From NCBI GenBank assembly GCA_000597885.1, contig CP004371.1, positions 1,488,001 through 1,552,000 on the forward strand: a stretch of 64,000 nt of DNA, given 5' to 3'. Positions 43,268 through 52,309 of this stretch are shown piece after piece. A model generated the notes under the pieces. It had not been told where the DNA came from. It made no database searches and was given only the letters and a program-made list of their open reading frames with translations. Within the stretch, counting starts at the first letter, position 1. Every line of letters starts with the position of its first letter. Source of the DNA: Flammeovirgaceae bacterium 311. GTDB taxonomy: Bacteria; Bacteroidota; Bacteroidia; Cytophagales; Cyclobacteriaceae. The position numbers were made by a program, and so were the translations under genes.

Positions 43268-43802
43268 GAAGCCTGTATTCCGGACAAAACGGTTACTGGT
43301 GCGCCAGTTCTCACAGGCAGACCTGCTGCCTTACAGGGCACTGGAGGGCAATCCTACGGTAATGCGTTTCATAACCGGCAGGCCCAGGACACCGGCAGAA
43401 AGCAGGGAGCGGCTCAACAACCTGATTGAGCGCTACCAAATGGAACCACAGTCCGGCATTTGGGCAGTAGTACTGCAGGGGAGCCAGGAATACATAGGTA
43501 CGGCATCGCTCTTTACCCTGCCAAACAGCCCTTACCTGCAGATTGGCTATAAACTCAAGCCCGAAGCCCAGGGCAAAGGCTATGCAACTGAAATTGCTGA
43601 AGGTCTGCTCTATCATTCCTTCTTTAAAGCCGGCTTGCAAAAGGTAGTAGCGGTTACCCATCCGCAAAACAAGGCTTCGCAGCGGGTTTTAAAAAAGCTG
43701 GGCATGCAGCCCTGTGGATTCCTCCGGGCCTATGACATGATGCTCACTTACTTTAGCCTTGAAAAAGGGCAATACCTTGAGCGTTTGCGCAAAAGAGGGT
43801 AG
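43257..43802 (+). CDS. GNAT-family N-acetyltransferase (RimJ/RimL-like)
   Basis: A 181-residue GNAT enzyme that should move an acetyl group from acetyl-CoA to an amine. The start FRTKRLLVRQFSQADLL and the acetyl-CoA loop LKPEAQGKGYATEIAEGLL (QxxGxG/A type) are clear, followed by VTHPQNKASQRVLKKLGM, typical of the RimJ/RimL subgroup that acetylates protein N termini or small molecules. It overlaps the NamZ-type gene by 11 bp and is 20 bp before fmt. Confidence 0.9.
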   Translation: MHSKKPVFRTKRLLVRQFSQADLLPYRALEGNPTVMRFITGRPRTPAESRERLNNLIERYQMEPQSGIWAVVLQGSQEYIGTASLFTLPNSPYLQIGYKLKPEAQGKGYATEIAEGLLYHSFFKAGLQKVVAVTHPQNKASQRVLKKLGMQPCGFLRAYDMMLTYFSLEKGQYLERLRKRG

Positions 43803-43822
43803 CTTTACTCTAAATCATTTTT

Positions 43823-44743
43823 ATGGCTGATTTACGCATTGTTTTCATGGGCACGCCAGAGTTTGCCGTGCCAAGCTTGCAGATACTGGTAGAGCAGGGT
43901 TTTAATATCGTTGGGGTTATCACTGCACCAGACAAACCCAGGGGGCGTGGCCAGAAAGTGGTACCATCGCCGGTAAAGGCTTATGCCGAAAGCCAGGGCC
44001 TGCGTATATTACAACCCACCAATCTTAAATCACCTCAGTTTCTGGAGGAGCTGCGCAGCCTGCAGGCCAACCTGCAGATAGTAGTTGCATTCCGGATGCT
44101 GCCCGAAGTGGTGTGGGCAATGCCGGAGAAAGGCACATTTAACCTGCATGCTTCTTTGTTGCCGCAATACCGGGGTGCAGCCCCCATTAACTGGGCCATC
44201 ATCAATGGCGAAACCGAAACAGGCATCACCACTTTTTTTCTGAAGCACGAAATAGACACCGGGTCCATCATCTTCCAGGAGCGCGAACCCATCAGGATCG
44301 ATGATACCGTTGGCACCCTTTACGAGCGGCTGATGCAAAAAGGCTCCTGGCTGGTGCTGCGGACGGTGCAGGCCATTGCTGCCGATACGGCCCCCAGCCA
44401 GCCACAGCAGGAAAGCGGAGTACTTAAACATGCTCCTAAAATCTTCAGGGAAACCTGCCAGATAGACTGGCATAAGCCTGCCCAGCAGCTTTATAATTTT
44501 ATAAGAGGCCTAAGCCCCTACCCGGCTGCCTGGACGGAGCTGCAGGGAAAAGTACTGAAGGTGTACAAAGCCAGCCTAACCGGAAAGCCAGCACCCGATA
44601 AAGCCCCCGGAGAGTGGGTGAGCGATGGCAAAACCTTGCTGGCCTGCAAAGCTGCCGATGAGCTGATAACAATTGAAGAGCTGCAGCTGGAAGGAAAAAA
44701 ACGCATGACCACCGAAGAATTTTTACGAGGATTTCAACTATGA
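43823..44743 (+). CDS. fmt: Methionyl-tRNA formyltransferase
   Basis: A 306-residue enzyme that formylates Met-tRNAfMet for translation initiation. N-terminal Rossmann-like domain: IVFMGTPEFAVPSLQIL, APDKPRGRGQKV, and the catalytic segment NLHASLLPQYRGAAPINWAI (Asn, His and, further on, Asp in HEIDTG). The C-terminal OB-like domain follows from about residue 205 (CQIDWHKPAQQLYNFIRGLS). Length is normal. Its stop overlaps the folA start as ATGA. No def gene is adjacent. Confidence 0.96.
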   Translation: MADLRIVFMGTPEFAVPSLQILVEQGFNIVGVITAPDKPRGRGQKVVPSPVKAYAESQGLRILQPTNLKSPQFLEELRSLQANLQIVVAFRMLPEVVWAMPEKGTFNLHASLLPQYRGAAPINWAIINGETETGITTFFLKHEIDTGSIIFQEREPIRIDDTVGTLYERLMQKGSWLVLRTVQAIAADTAPSQPQQESGVLKHAPKIFRETCQIDWHKPAQQLYNFIRGLSPYPAAWTELQGKVLKVYKASLTGKPAPDKAPGEWVSDGKTLLACKAADELITIEELQLEGKKRMTTEEFLRGFQL

Positions 44744-45237
44744 TACGTTCTATAATAGTAGCCCGCGCTGATAATGGCGTTATCGGAAAAGACAATGGTC
44801 TGATCTGGCACATGCCCCATGACCTTAAATTTTTTAAAGACACCACCAGCGGACATTACGTGATCATGGGCCGCAAGAGCTACGAAGCCATTAACAAGCC
44901 GCTCCCTAACCGCCTGAACATTATTGTTACCCGCCAGCAGGACTATTTCAAAGAAAACTGCCTGGTACTCCACAGCCTGGAGAAAGCACTGCAGCTGGCA
45001 GAGAATCAACAGCAGCAGGAGGCTTTCATTTTAGGTGGAGGAGAAATCTACCGCCAGGCACTTGATAATGGCTGGGTAGACAGGATCTACCTGACTGAAA
45101 TCAAAGACAGCTTTGAAGGCGACACCTATTTCCCGGAGCTGGACATGAGCCAGTGGGAGGAAACAAAACGGGAAGAATACCAGGCCGACCACCAGAATCC
45201 GCATGCTTATGCCTTTGTAACCCTGGAACGGAAATAA
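44740..45237 (+). CDS. folA: Dihydrofolate reductase
   Basis: A 165-residue NADPH-dependent reductase of dihydrofolate. Signature IVARADNGVIGKDNGLIWHM (substrate- and cofactor-binding loop), PHDLKFFKDTT (Asp/Glu at the active site), VIMGRKSYEAI, and FILGGGEIYRQAL for the NADPH phosphates. Standard length. Four-base ATGA overlap with fmt means translational coupling; both serve one-carbon metabolism. thyA is not in the window. Confidence 0.96.
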   Translation: MIRSIIVARADNGVIGKDNGLIWHMPHDLKFFKDTTSGHYVIMGRKSYEAINKPLPNRLNIIVTRQQDYFKENCLVLHSLEKALQLAENQQQQEAFILGGGEIYRQALDNGWVDRIYLTEIKDSFEGDTYFPELDMSQWEETKREEYQADHQNPHAYAFVTLERK

Positions 45238-45321
45238 AACAGCTAAGAAGTAATTCTTCCACTGTGGCTGGATTTTACTTTTTGAAGCCTGTTCCAGTCA
45301 GGCTGATGGAAAAAATAAATT

Positions 45322-45359
45322 AAAAAAGCCAGCACCTTTCATAAAGTGCTGGCTTTTTT
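45322..45359. terminator. Bidirectional terminator between folA and the aldehyde dehydrogenase gene
   Basis: A 14-bp stem: AAAAAAGCCAGCAC (45322-45335) with GTGCTGGCTTTTTT (45346-45359), ten-base loop. It lies between convergent genes ending at 45237 (+) and 45390 (-). Confidence 0.93.
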
Positions 45360-45389
45360 ATGCTTTTGATGGTTAACAAACAGATAGTT

Positions 45390-47063
45390 CTAAACTGCTG
45401 CTTTCGCTGGCTCGCGGAAGCCTACCCAGGTAAATCTCTTCACCACATATTCAGGGTTTGTAAAGCTTGCATTTCCTGCAGGGTTACCGCCGGTAACATG
45501 AAAATCAGAAAAACCTGCATTTTGATTTACATAAATGCCACCCGTAAGGTTAAAGCTTACCGGCGTAGCTGCCAGCCCCATCTGATCGGCAATGGTCTCT
45601 TTCAGGTTATCGTCTGTTACATAGGCACCACAGCTTATCGCTCCATGTTGTTTTGCAAGATCACGCGCCAGCTGAATGCTCTGGTCGGTACTTTCAGTTT
45701 TAATAAGCAATACCACCGGACCAAATAGTTCTTTGCTGTATACTGCCTTATCAGCTGCCTCTACCTGCAATACCACTGGCGATGCAGTGCGTGCTTTAGG
45801 AAACATAGGGTTCTCTACGGGGCGTGACTCCAGTAAAACCTTACCAGGCAGCTTTGCCGTTTCGCTAAGCCTGTCGCTCGTACGTTTGTTCTGGATGGCT
45901 CCTAGTACGTGCGGGGCTGCTTTGGGATTATTAACCAGGCTGTTGATGGCTCCTGTAAATTTCTCTGCAAAGGCATCAAAGCTAAGATTGCCTTCTGGTG
46001 TTTTGATTCCATCGGCAGGCACAAAGAAATTCTGCGGGGCAGTACACATCTGGCCGCTGTAGAGCATTACACTAAAGGCCAGGTTCTGTGCAACCTCATC
46101 CGGATTTTCCATCGAATCCAGGATAACAGAGTTAACGCCCGTCTTTTCTGTGAATACTGCTTTGCCCTTCAGGTTTTCCAGGTAATTACCAAAATCGGAG
46201 CCACCGGTATAATCAATCAGCACTACATCTGGATGTTCGGCGAGTTCTTTTGTAATCTGCTCTCCTAAAGTATCAGGAGCCAGCTGCACAATGTGCGGAT
46301 CCAGTCCTTCCTGCTTCAGCACTTTCTGTAGCTCGGCCACTACAATGGCCATAGGCAATATAGCCATAGGATGTGGTTTAACGATTGCGGGATTGCCGGT
46401 AACAAGGCTGGCATAGAGGCCCGGCACCGAATTCCAGGTAGGGAAAGTAGAGCAACCCACCACCAGGCCTACGCCTTTCGGTACTGCCCGCCACTGCTTG
46501 TCGAGCGTAATGTTGAAATTACCCATGGGCTTGTCCCAGGTAACAGCACGTGGTACCCGCTGCAGCTCTTCGTAACCAGTGGCGATGGCTTCCAGTGCCC
46601 TGTCGGCAGCATGTGGGCCACTAGCCTGAAAAGCCATCATATAGCCCTGCCCGGAGGTATGCATGGTGGCATAGGCTATTTCAAAGAAGCGCCCTTTTAT
46701 TCTCTCAAGCGACTCTATCAAAATGGCAGCACGGTCTTCAGCAGAAACTTTTCTCCACTGATCAAATGCTTTAGAGGCTCTGCCAACCAGCTGCTCAATG
46801 CTGGCAGCAGGGTAGCTGACACCCAGGGGCTCCAGCGTATAGGGAGATTCCTCCTCTCCTACCCAGTCATTGCCGGATTCCTGCAGTAGTTCTTCAAATT
46901 TCTTACCCAAGTGAGCCTTAAACTGCTGCTGTCCGTCGGCATCGGCAGTTTCGCCATAGACTTTTGGGGATGGATTTTCCGGGTAAAGCGCAAAAAAGTC
47001 GCGTTTATGCAATGCTTCCACGGCATTATCCAAAATTGATCTGTGTTTTTCAAAAAGTGACAT
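45390..47063 (-). CDS. paaN: PaaN-type aldehyde dehydrogenase
   Basis: A 557-residue enzyme of the aldehyde dehydrogenase superfamily, closest to PaaN of the phenylacetate pathway, which oxidises the ring-opened aldehyde or handles related aldehydes. The catalytic Cys is in YSGQMCTAPQNFFVP; VVGCSTFPTWNSVPGLYASL and NPAIVKPHP lie in the NAD(P)-binding region; YTGGSDFGNYLE replaces the usual FTGS motif. No other paa gene is nearby, so in this organism it may act outside phenylacetate breakdown. The C-terminal YVVKRFTWVGFREPA is characteristic of the group. Confidence 0.87.
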   Translation of the reverse strand: MSLFEKHRSILDNAVEALHKRDFFALYPENPSPKVYGETADADGQQQFKAHLGKKFEELLQESGNDWVGEEESPYTLEPLGVSYPAASIEQLVGRASKAFDQWRKVSAEDRAAILIESLERIKGRFFEIAYATMHTSGQGYMMAFQASGPHAADRALEAIATGYEELQRVPRAVTWDKPMGNFNITLDKQWRAVPKGVGLVVGCSTFPTWNSVPGLYASLVTGNPAIVKPHPMAILPMAIVVAELQKVLKQEGLDPHIVQLAPDTLGEQITKELAEHPDVVLIDYTGGSDFGNYLENLKGKAVFTEKTGVNSVILDSMENPDEVAQNLAFSVMLYSGQMCTAPQNFFVPADGIKTPEGNLSFDAFAEKFTGAINSLVNNPKAAPHVLGAIQNKRTSDRLSETAKLPGKVLLESRPVENPMFPKARTASPVVLQVEAADKAVYSKELFGPVVLLIKTESTDQSIQLARDLAKQHGAISCGAYVTDDNLKETIADQMGLAATPVSFNLTGGIYVNQNAGFSDFHVTGGNPAGNASFTNPEYVVKRFTWVGFREPAKAAV

Positions 47064-47208
47064 GTAATAAATGATTTAATCCTTAAACGAAAAATTTCTA
47101 TTTGATACCCTGTTTATAATCCTTACACGCTGGTCGAAATGGCAATTATGCAAAAGCTGGGGGAATATATAGCTTCAGTTACTTGCTAATGCTTAATACC
47201 TCTCGACC

Positions 47209-50200
47209 ATGACTACTTACCAAAGATTACTCCTTTTTTTACTGCTGATGCTGCCGCTGTTCAGCTGGGCCCAGAAGCCTAAAAAAGCTGAATATGAAGC
47301 TGGAACAATTGTTTTCAAATTAAAGTCTGCTCCAGCCTCAACGTATAATAACCGTTACGATACTTCTGCAATGCCAGACGAAATTGCAGAAAAACTTAAG
47401 AAAAAAGTAGGCGCCCTTACAGTTGCTCAGCCTTTTGCTGCGGTTAAAAATGCGAAAAATCCGAAAAATGTACAAAGGCAAGTTTCATCTGCTCTGGATG
47501 GCATTTTTAAAATGCAACTGCCCGAAGGCCTAAGTGTTGAAGAAGTAATTGAAATTCTGAAGCAGGATCCCGATATACAATATGCGGAACCCTACTACCT
47601 GCCACAGTTACTGGATGTTCCCAATGATCCTAATTATATCCACCAATCCCAACTTCAAATTGTAAAAGCAGCACAAGCCTGGGATATTCAAAAAGGCAGC
47701 AGAGATGTAGTGATTGCTATTATCGATACTGGTGTTGATTATTTACATCCCGATCTGGTAGACAACTTATATCTTAACGAAAAGGATCCTGTTGATGGTA
47801 TAGATAACGATGGAGATGGCTTTATTGACAATTACTATGGCTGGGACTTTGCCAACTATGACAATAATCCAATGGCCGATGGCAGCTCTCATGGTACCGT
47901 AGTGGCCGGCTCCTGTGCAGCAACTACTAATAACGGAATTGGGGTGGCCGGTTCGGGCTACAACAGCCGCTTTATGCCCATCAAAGTATTTACCACCAAA
48001 GGCAGCCGGTTTGTAAATGGATATGAGGCCATTGTTTATGCAGCTAACATGGGCTGCAAAATCATTAACTTAAGCTGGGGTGCAGATAGCGCACCTTCTG
48101 AATATGTACAGGATATCATCCGCTATGCGGTACTGGAAAAAGATGCAGTAGTGGTTGCCGCTGCAGGCAACACACACGCCAATCTCGACTTCTACCCTGC
48201 CTCTTATAATTACGTATTGTCTGTTTCTGGCAGTAACAGCACCGATGATAAAGATAAAGATGCTACCTGGAGCCGTTATGTGGATTTGCTATCACCCATG
48301 ATCAACCATTCCACTGAAAATGGTAACCGCTATGTTACCACCGGGGGCACCTCATTTGCTGCTCCAACTGTTTCGGGTGCAGCGGCGCTGGTACGGGCTA
48401 AATACCCGGAGCTAACTGCCTTACAGGTAATTGAGCGTTTACGCAGAACCACAGATGATGTTTATGCCAATGGCAAAAATGCAGCTTATGTGGAACGGCT
48501 TGGCACCGGCAGACTGAACATGTTCTCTGCACTTCAGGCAGAAGCTGGCCCTTCTGTACGCATGGATAAGTTTGAATACAACAATGGCTATGGCAAATAT
48601 GCATTCCATAAAGACACCGTTCGTTTTATCATGGATTTTACCAACTACCTGGATCCCACATCAGATGTAGAGGTAAAGTTAATCTCAGAATCTCCCTACG
48701 CCACTGTGCTGAAAGACAAGGTGACATTAGGGTCTTTGAATACGCTGCAAACTGCTACAAATACAAAAAATCCTTTCCAGGTATATCTACATCCAGATCT
48801 GCCTGCTTTAACCTTCCTGACCTTTAAACTGGAGTTTACTAATAACAAAGGCTACAAAGATTATCAATATTTTCAGTTACGGTCCAGTGGCCTGTATATT
48901 GACTTTAAAGTTGATGACCTTACCCTTACCGTTGCCTCCAATGGTAACCTGGGCTACAACTATGATTATAACCTTCAGGGCCTGGGGCTGCGTTACCAGA
49001 ATGCTCCTCTGGCGCATAACATGGGGCTTGTAATTGCTCAAAACCCTAAAGCAGTTGCCAATAATGCAATATACTACACCCTGCCTGCAGTGAGAGATCA
49101 GGACTTCAGAACAAAAGACCGCTTAAGACTTTACAACAACTCTCCGGCAAGTGTAGATGCTCGCTCTAGTTTTGAAGTGATCGTGAAAGACAGCACCAGG
49201 CTGAACCTCCTGGTAGACCAGCGAATCCTGGGCTGGAGCGATCCTTCCAGAGATGCGTCAGTGGTGATAGAATATCGCGTTATTAACCGGGCAGATACTG
49301 CCTATAAAAATCTGCACGTAGCACTGTTTGCCGACTTTAACCTGGGTGACTTTTTCATGAACAGAGCCGGTCTGGGTATTGATCAAAAACTTGGTTATAC
49401 CTACGATGCAGCAACAGGAAGGTATGCGGGCATAGCGCTCCTCTCTGATCAGCAGCTCCTTTACCACGCTGTGGATCTGAGCACCCGTAACAGCAACACA
49501 GCAGAGATTGATGAGTATATCAGCCGCAGGCAAAAGTTTAATTTTATCAGCAAGGGAATCAGCAAGGAAGAAGCCGGGGTCTATGGCAGCGGAAACGATG
49601 TTGCCAAGTTTTTGGGGGGCACCATCGGAGAATTAGCCGCCAAAAGTTCAGAGAAAGTAGTATTTGCTATGGTTACCTCCTCCAGCCTGGAAGGACTGGA
49701 AAAAGCGGTAGAAAAAGCTCGTGAGCAATACTTAGCCTATAGAAAAACACCACCCCTCATTGCCAGGGTTCAAACCTGCACAGGTGTGCAAACACAAATA
49801 TCTCCCAAAGAAGGCAATCAGTTCCGCTATTTCTCTGATGTTGAGGCAACGAAGGCTATAGCAGAAGGTGAAACTTTTACATTTGAGCCTCTCTCTAAGG
49901 ATACCACCATCTATGCCGTGAATATTAATGATGTCTGGGCAAGCGATATTGAAAGAATCGAGGTGCTGGTAAGCAGACCCGAAGCAAACTTCAGTATGTC
50001 GGCAGATACCCTGTACCTGAACAACGGCGAGACTGAGTCTATTCTCTTTACTGACATTAGCCCAAAGGCAAAAGAATGGGAATGGGATTTTGGCAACGGC
50101 TCTGTGAGCAACGAAGCTTCTGCCACTGTGCAATACACTACTGAAGGTACCTACCTGGTAGAAATGAAGATAACTACTGAAGCAGGCTGTGTCAATACCA

Positions 50201-51456
50201 TCCAACAGAAAGTGGTGGTGATTCGCAAAGAAGACGTGCCCAACATACCGGCAATTCAGGTGTGTATGAACGAAAGCGCGTTATTAGCCGATACTGAAGG
50301 TCGTTTGATTAATGTATACAATGATGCGGAGAAAAAGCAATTGCTTTATTCTGGCAACCAGTTCACTACATCAGTGTTAACAACCAACAGGCAATACTAT
50401 GTTTCTGCTGGCACAGGTTTACAGGAGAGCAAAGCATTACCTGTTCTGGTGCAGGTGTATAGTGCAAACCTGCTCATTTCGCATCAGCAGCTAACAGATA
50501 CTGACAGCCAGTACGCTGTGAAGCTAACAGCTCAGCTGGAATCAGATGCATCGCCAACCCATATTCAGTGGTATGCAGAGAATAACCTGATTGGAGAAGG
50601 CGAACACATTATTTATGCCTACGATGCAAAAACTACCGCTCCCACCCTGCAGGTTGTGGTGGCATTCAGCAATGGATGCAGCCAACAGTTCTCACAGCAG
50701 CTTCAATTAGTAGCATCCGCTAAACCAGTCGTATTGAATGTGGTTACCTGCAAAGGAGCAATGGCGGTTCTGGAACCTAAGCAGGAGGGTATTTATTATT
50801 TCTATGCCGATGCCCAACTGCAAGAACTTTTGGTTAAAGGACGTACTTACACAGTGCCCGCTCTTACTGCCTCACAAACTTTTTACGTGACCAACCTCCA
50901 AGGAGGTCTGGAAAGCGAAGCGGTAAGTGTTAATGTAAATGCACCGGAAGGTTTTGCTACCTTTGAGGCAGCGGAAAATCAGCAGGCACACACAGCCCAC
51001 AGCCCTGTAAAATTCAAAAACACCAGCCAGCAGCTTACCATTGGCTGGGAATGGAACTTTGGCGATGGCCATACAAGCACAAGAGAGAACCCGGAGCATA
51101 CCTACCTGGCCCCGGGAAGCTATACGGTAAGCCTGACTGCAACAAGTATTTTCGGTTGTACTGAAACAACAGAGCAGGTGGTGGTGATCGAAGCTCCCAA
51201 TGGACTTGTTGACGCTACAAACCGCCTGCAGCTATATCCCAACCCAACAGAAGGTACCGTACACCTGCAAATGCCGGAAAATATGCAGCCAAATGCCAGT
51301 ATTGTAATCTTCAGTGCCTCCGGTAAACAGCTTCTGCAGCAGCAGGCCTCTGCCGGCACCGCAGAGCTAAACCTGGAAGCTTATCCTAAAGGAATGTACC
51401 TGATCCGGCTGATCAACGGCCGGCAGGTATGGCAGAACCGGGTGGTATTACAGTAA
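47209..51456 (+). CDS. Secreted subtilisin-like protease with PKD domains and T9SS sorting signal
   Basis: A 1415-residue secreted S8 peptidase. Signal peptide (YQRLLLFLLLMLPLFSWAQ), a propeptide-like region (about 25-140), then the catalytic domain (about 150-450) with Asp173 in IIDTGVDY, His228 in GSSHGTVVAG and Ser382 in GGTSFAAPTVSG. A calcium-like DGIDNDGDGFID segment (196-207) sits inside it. Middle beta-rich regions are unassigned. Two PKD domains are seen: EWEWDFGNGSVSNEAS with YLVEMKITTEAGC (about 940-1005), and GWEWNFGDGHTSTREN with YTVSLTATSIFGC (about 1255-1325). The last 75 residues (LYPNPTEG, ASGKQLLQ, GMYLIRLINGRQVWQNRVV) are a type A type IX sorting domain. Confidence 0.94.
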   Translation: MTTYQRLLLFLLLMLPLFSWAQKPKKAEYEAGTIVFKLKSAPASTYNNRYDTSAMPDEIAEKLKKKVGALTVAQPFAAVKNAKNPKNVQRQVSSALDGIFKMQLPEGLSVEEVIEILKQDPDIQYAEPYYLPQLLDVPNDPNYIHQSQLQIVKAAQAWDIQKGSRDVVIAIIDTGVDYLHPDLVDNLYLNEKDPVDGIDNDGDGFIDNYYGWDFANYDNNPMADGSSHGTVVAGSCAATTNNGIGVAGSGYNSRFMPIKVFTTKGSRFVNGYEAIVYAANMGCKIINLSWGADSAPSEYVQDIIRYAVLEKDAVVVAAAGNTHANLDFYPASYNYVLSVSGSNSTDDKDKDATWSRYVDLLSPMINHSTENGNRYVTTGGTSFAAPTVSGAAALVRAKYPELTALQVIERLRRTTDDVYANGKNAAYVERLGTGRLNMFSALQAEAGPSVRMDKFEYNNGYGKYAFHKDTVRFIMDFTNYLDPTSDVEVKLISESPYATVLKDKVTLGSLNTLQTATNTKNPFQVYLHPDLPALTFLTFKLEFTNNKGYKDYQYFQLRSSGLYIDFKVDDLTLTVASNGNLGYNYDYNLQGLGLRYQNAPLAHNMGLVIAQNPKAVANNAIYYTLPAVRDQDFRTKDRLRLYNNSPASVDARSSFEVIVKDSTRLNLLVDQRILGWSDPSRDASVVIEYRVINRADTAYKNLHVALFADFNLGDFFMNRAGLGIDQKLGYTYDAATGRYAGIALLSDQQLLYHAVDLSTRNSNTAEIDEYISRRQKFNFISKGISKEEAGVYGSGNDVAKFLGGTIGELAAKSSEKVVFAMVTSSSLEGLEKAVEKAREQYLAYRKTPPLIARVQTCTGVQTQISPKEGNQFRYFSDVEATKAIAEGETFTFEPLSKDTTIYAVNINDVWASDIERIEVLVSRPEANFSMSADTLYLNNGETESILFTDISPKAKEWEWDFGNGSVSNEASATVQYTTEGTYLVEMKITTEAGCVNTIQQKVVVIRKEDVPNIPAIQVCMNESALLADTEGRLINVYNDAEKKQLLYSGNQFTTSVLTTNRQYYVSAGTGLQESKALPVLVQVYSANLLISHQQLTDTDSQYAVKLTAQLESDASPTHIQWYAENNLIGEGEHIIYAYDAKTTAPTLQVVVAFSNGCSQQFSQQLQLVASAKPVVLNVVTCKGAMAVLEPKQEGIYYFYADAQLQELLVKGRTYTVPALTASQTFYVTNLQGGLESEAVSVNVNAPEGFATFEAAENQQAHTAHSPVKFKNTSQQLTIGWEWNFGDGHTSTRENPEHTYLAPGSYTVSLTATSIFGCTETTEQVVVIEAPNGLVDATNRLQLYPNPTEGTVHLQMPENMQPNASIVIFSASGKQLLQQQASAGTAELNLEAYPKGMYLIRLINGRQVWQNRVVLQ

Positions 51457-51458
51457 TA

Positions 51459-51486
51459 AAAAAAACCGGCATAAGCCGGTTTTTTT
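51459..51486. terminator. Terminator between the subtilase and DUF4197 genes
   Basis: ACCGGC (51465-51470) pairs with GCCGGT (51475-51480) across ATAA, extended by A and T runs on either side to about 12 pairs. It lies between two convergent genes and can serve both. Confidence 0.9.
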
Positions 51487-51493
51487 GTGTGAG

Positions 51494-52228
51494 TTACTGC
51501 TTGGAGAAGACCCGGCGTAAGAGCTCGGTGGTACGGGCTACAGGATTTTCACGGATGTTTTTCTCTTCTTCTGCCACCAGTAAAAATAGACCTTCTATCG
51601 CCTTGTCGGTAGCATATGCCTCCAGATCCGGATTTACCCTTTGTACTCCCGGTATCTTGTTATAGGTATTCACCAGATCGCCATAGTAACGGGTAGCATT
51701 TACATTCTGTAAAGACTGCGAAACAATGGGTTGAAAGCGGGATTTCAGCTCGCCGCTGGTGGTGCGCATCAGGTATTGGGTGGCAGCATCATCCTGTCCG
51801 CGGAGAATGTTCCAGGCATCCTGGATAGTCATGCTTTTGATGGCAGCAACAAAAACCGGTTTGGCTTCTTTTGCTGCCTCTTCGGCACCACGGTTCAGGG
51901 AAAGCACAAACTTATCTACTTCGCTGCCCAGGCCAATCTGGCGCAGGCGCTGCTCTACCTTTTGCACCTCAGGCGGAAAAGGGATTCTCAAGCGTGGATT
52001 TCCGTAGTAGCCATCAACCTGTGCTGCCTGCTGGGCACCTTTGCTGATGCCAACCGTCAATGCTTCTTTCAGTCCCTGTGCCACTTCTGTGGTAGTAACC
52101 TCCTGATTTTGCCCCAGGGCATCGTTAACACCGCCTATGGCCTGATTGATCTGTTGCGTGGTACAGCCTGCGTTCATCAGTAAGATGGCACCCAGGCCTG
52201 CTGTTATAATTTGCTTTCTCATGGTCAT
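51494..52228 (-). CDS. DUF4197 lipoprotein
   Basis: A 244-residue protein with a lipoprotein signal (lipobox MNAGC, Cys about residue 22) and one DUF4197 domain: VTTTEVAQGLKEALTVGISK, VDGYYGNPRLRIPFPPEVQK, LSLNRGAEEAAKEAKPVF, AWNILRGQDDAATQYLMR, and the closing YATDKAIEGLFLLVAEEEKN, the usual family signature. It is all-helical, periplasmic or envelope-bound; no function is established for the family. It is divergent from the CinA gene, 81 bp between starts. Confidence 0.93.
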   Translation of the reverse strand: MTMRKQIITAGLGAILLMNAGCTTQQINQAIGGVNDALGQNQEVTTTEVAQGLKEALTVGISKGAQQAAQVDGYYGNPRLRIPFPPEVQKVEQRLRQIGLGSEVDKFVLSLNRGAEEAAKEAKPVFVAAIKSMTIQDAWNILRGQDDAATQYLMRTTSGELKSRFQPIVSQSLQNVNATRYYGDLVNTYNKIPGVQRVNPDLEAYATDKAIEGLFLLVAEEEKNIRENPVARTTELLRRVFSKQ

Positions 52229-52309
52229 TTCAATGGTTATGGAACAAATATGCCAGGGGTTGGTTATATTCCGGCCGTAATACTAAGAGCAAAAACGTTA
52301 CCAATCTTT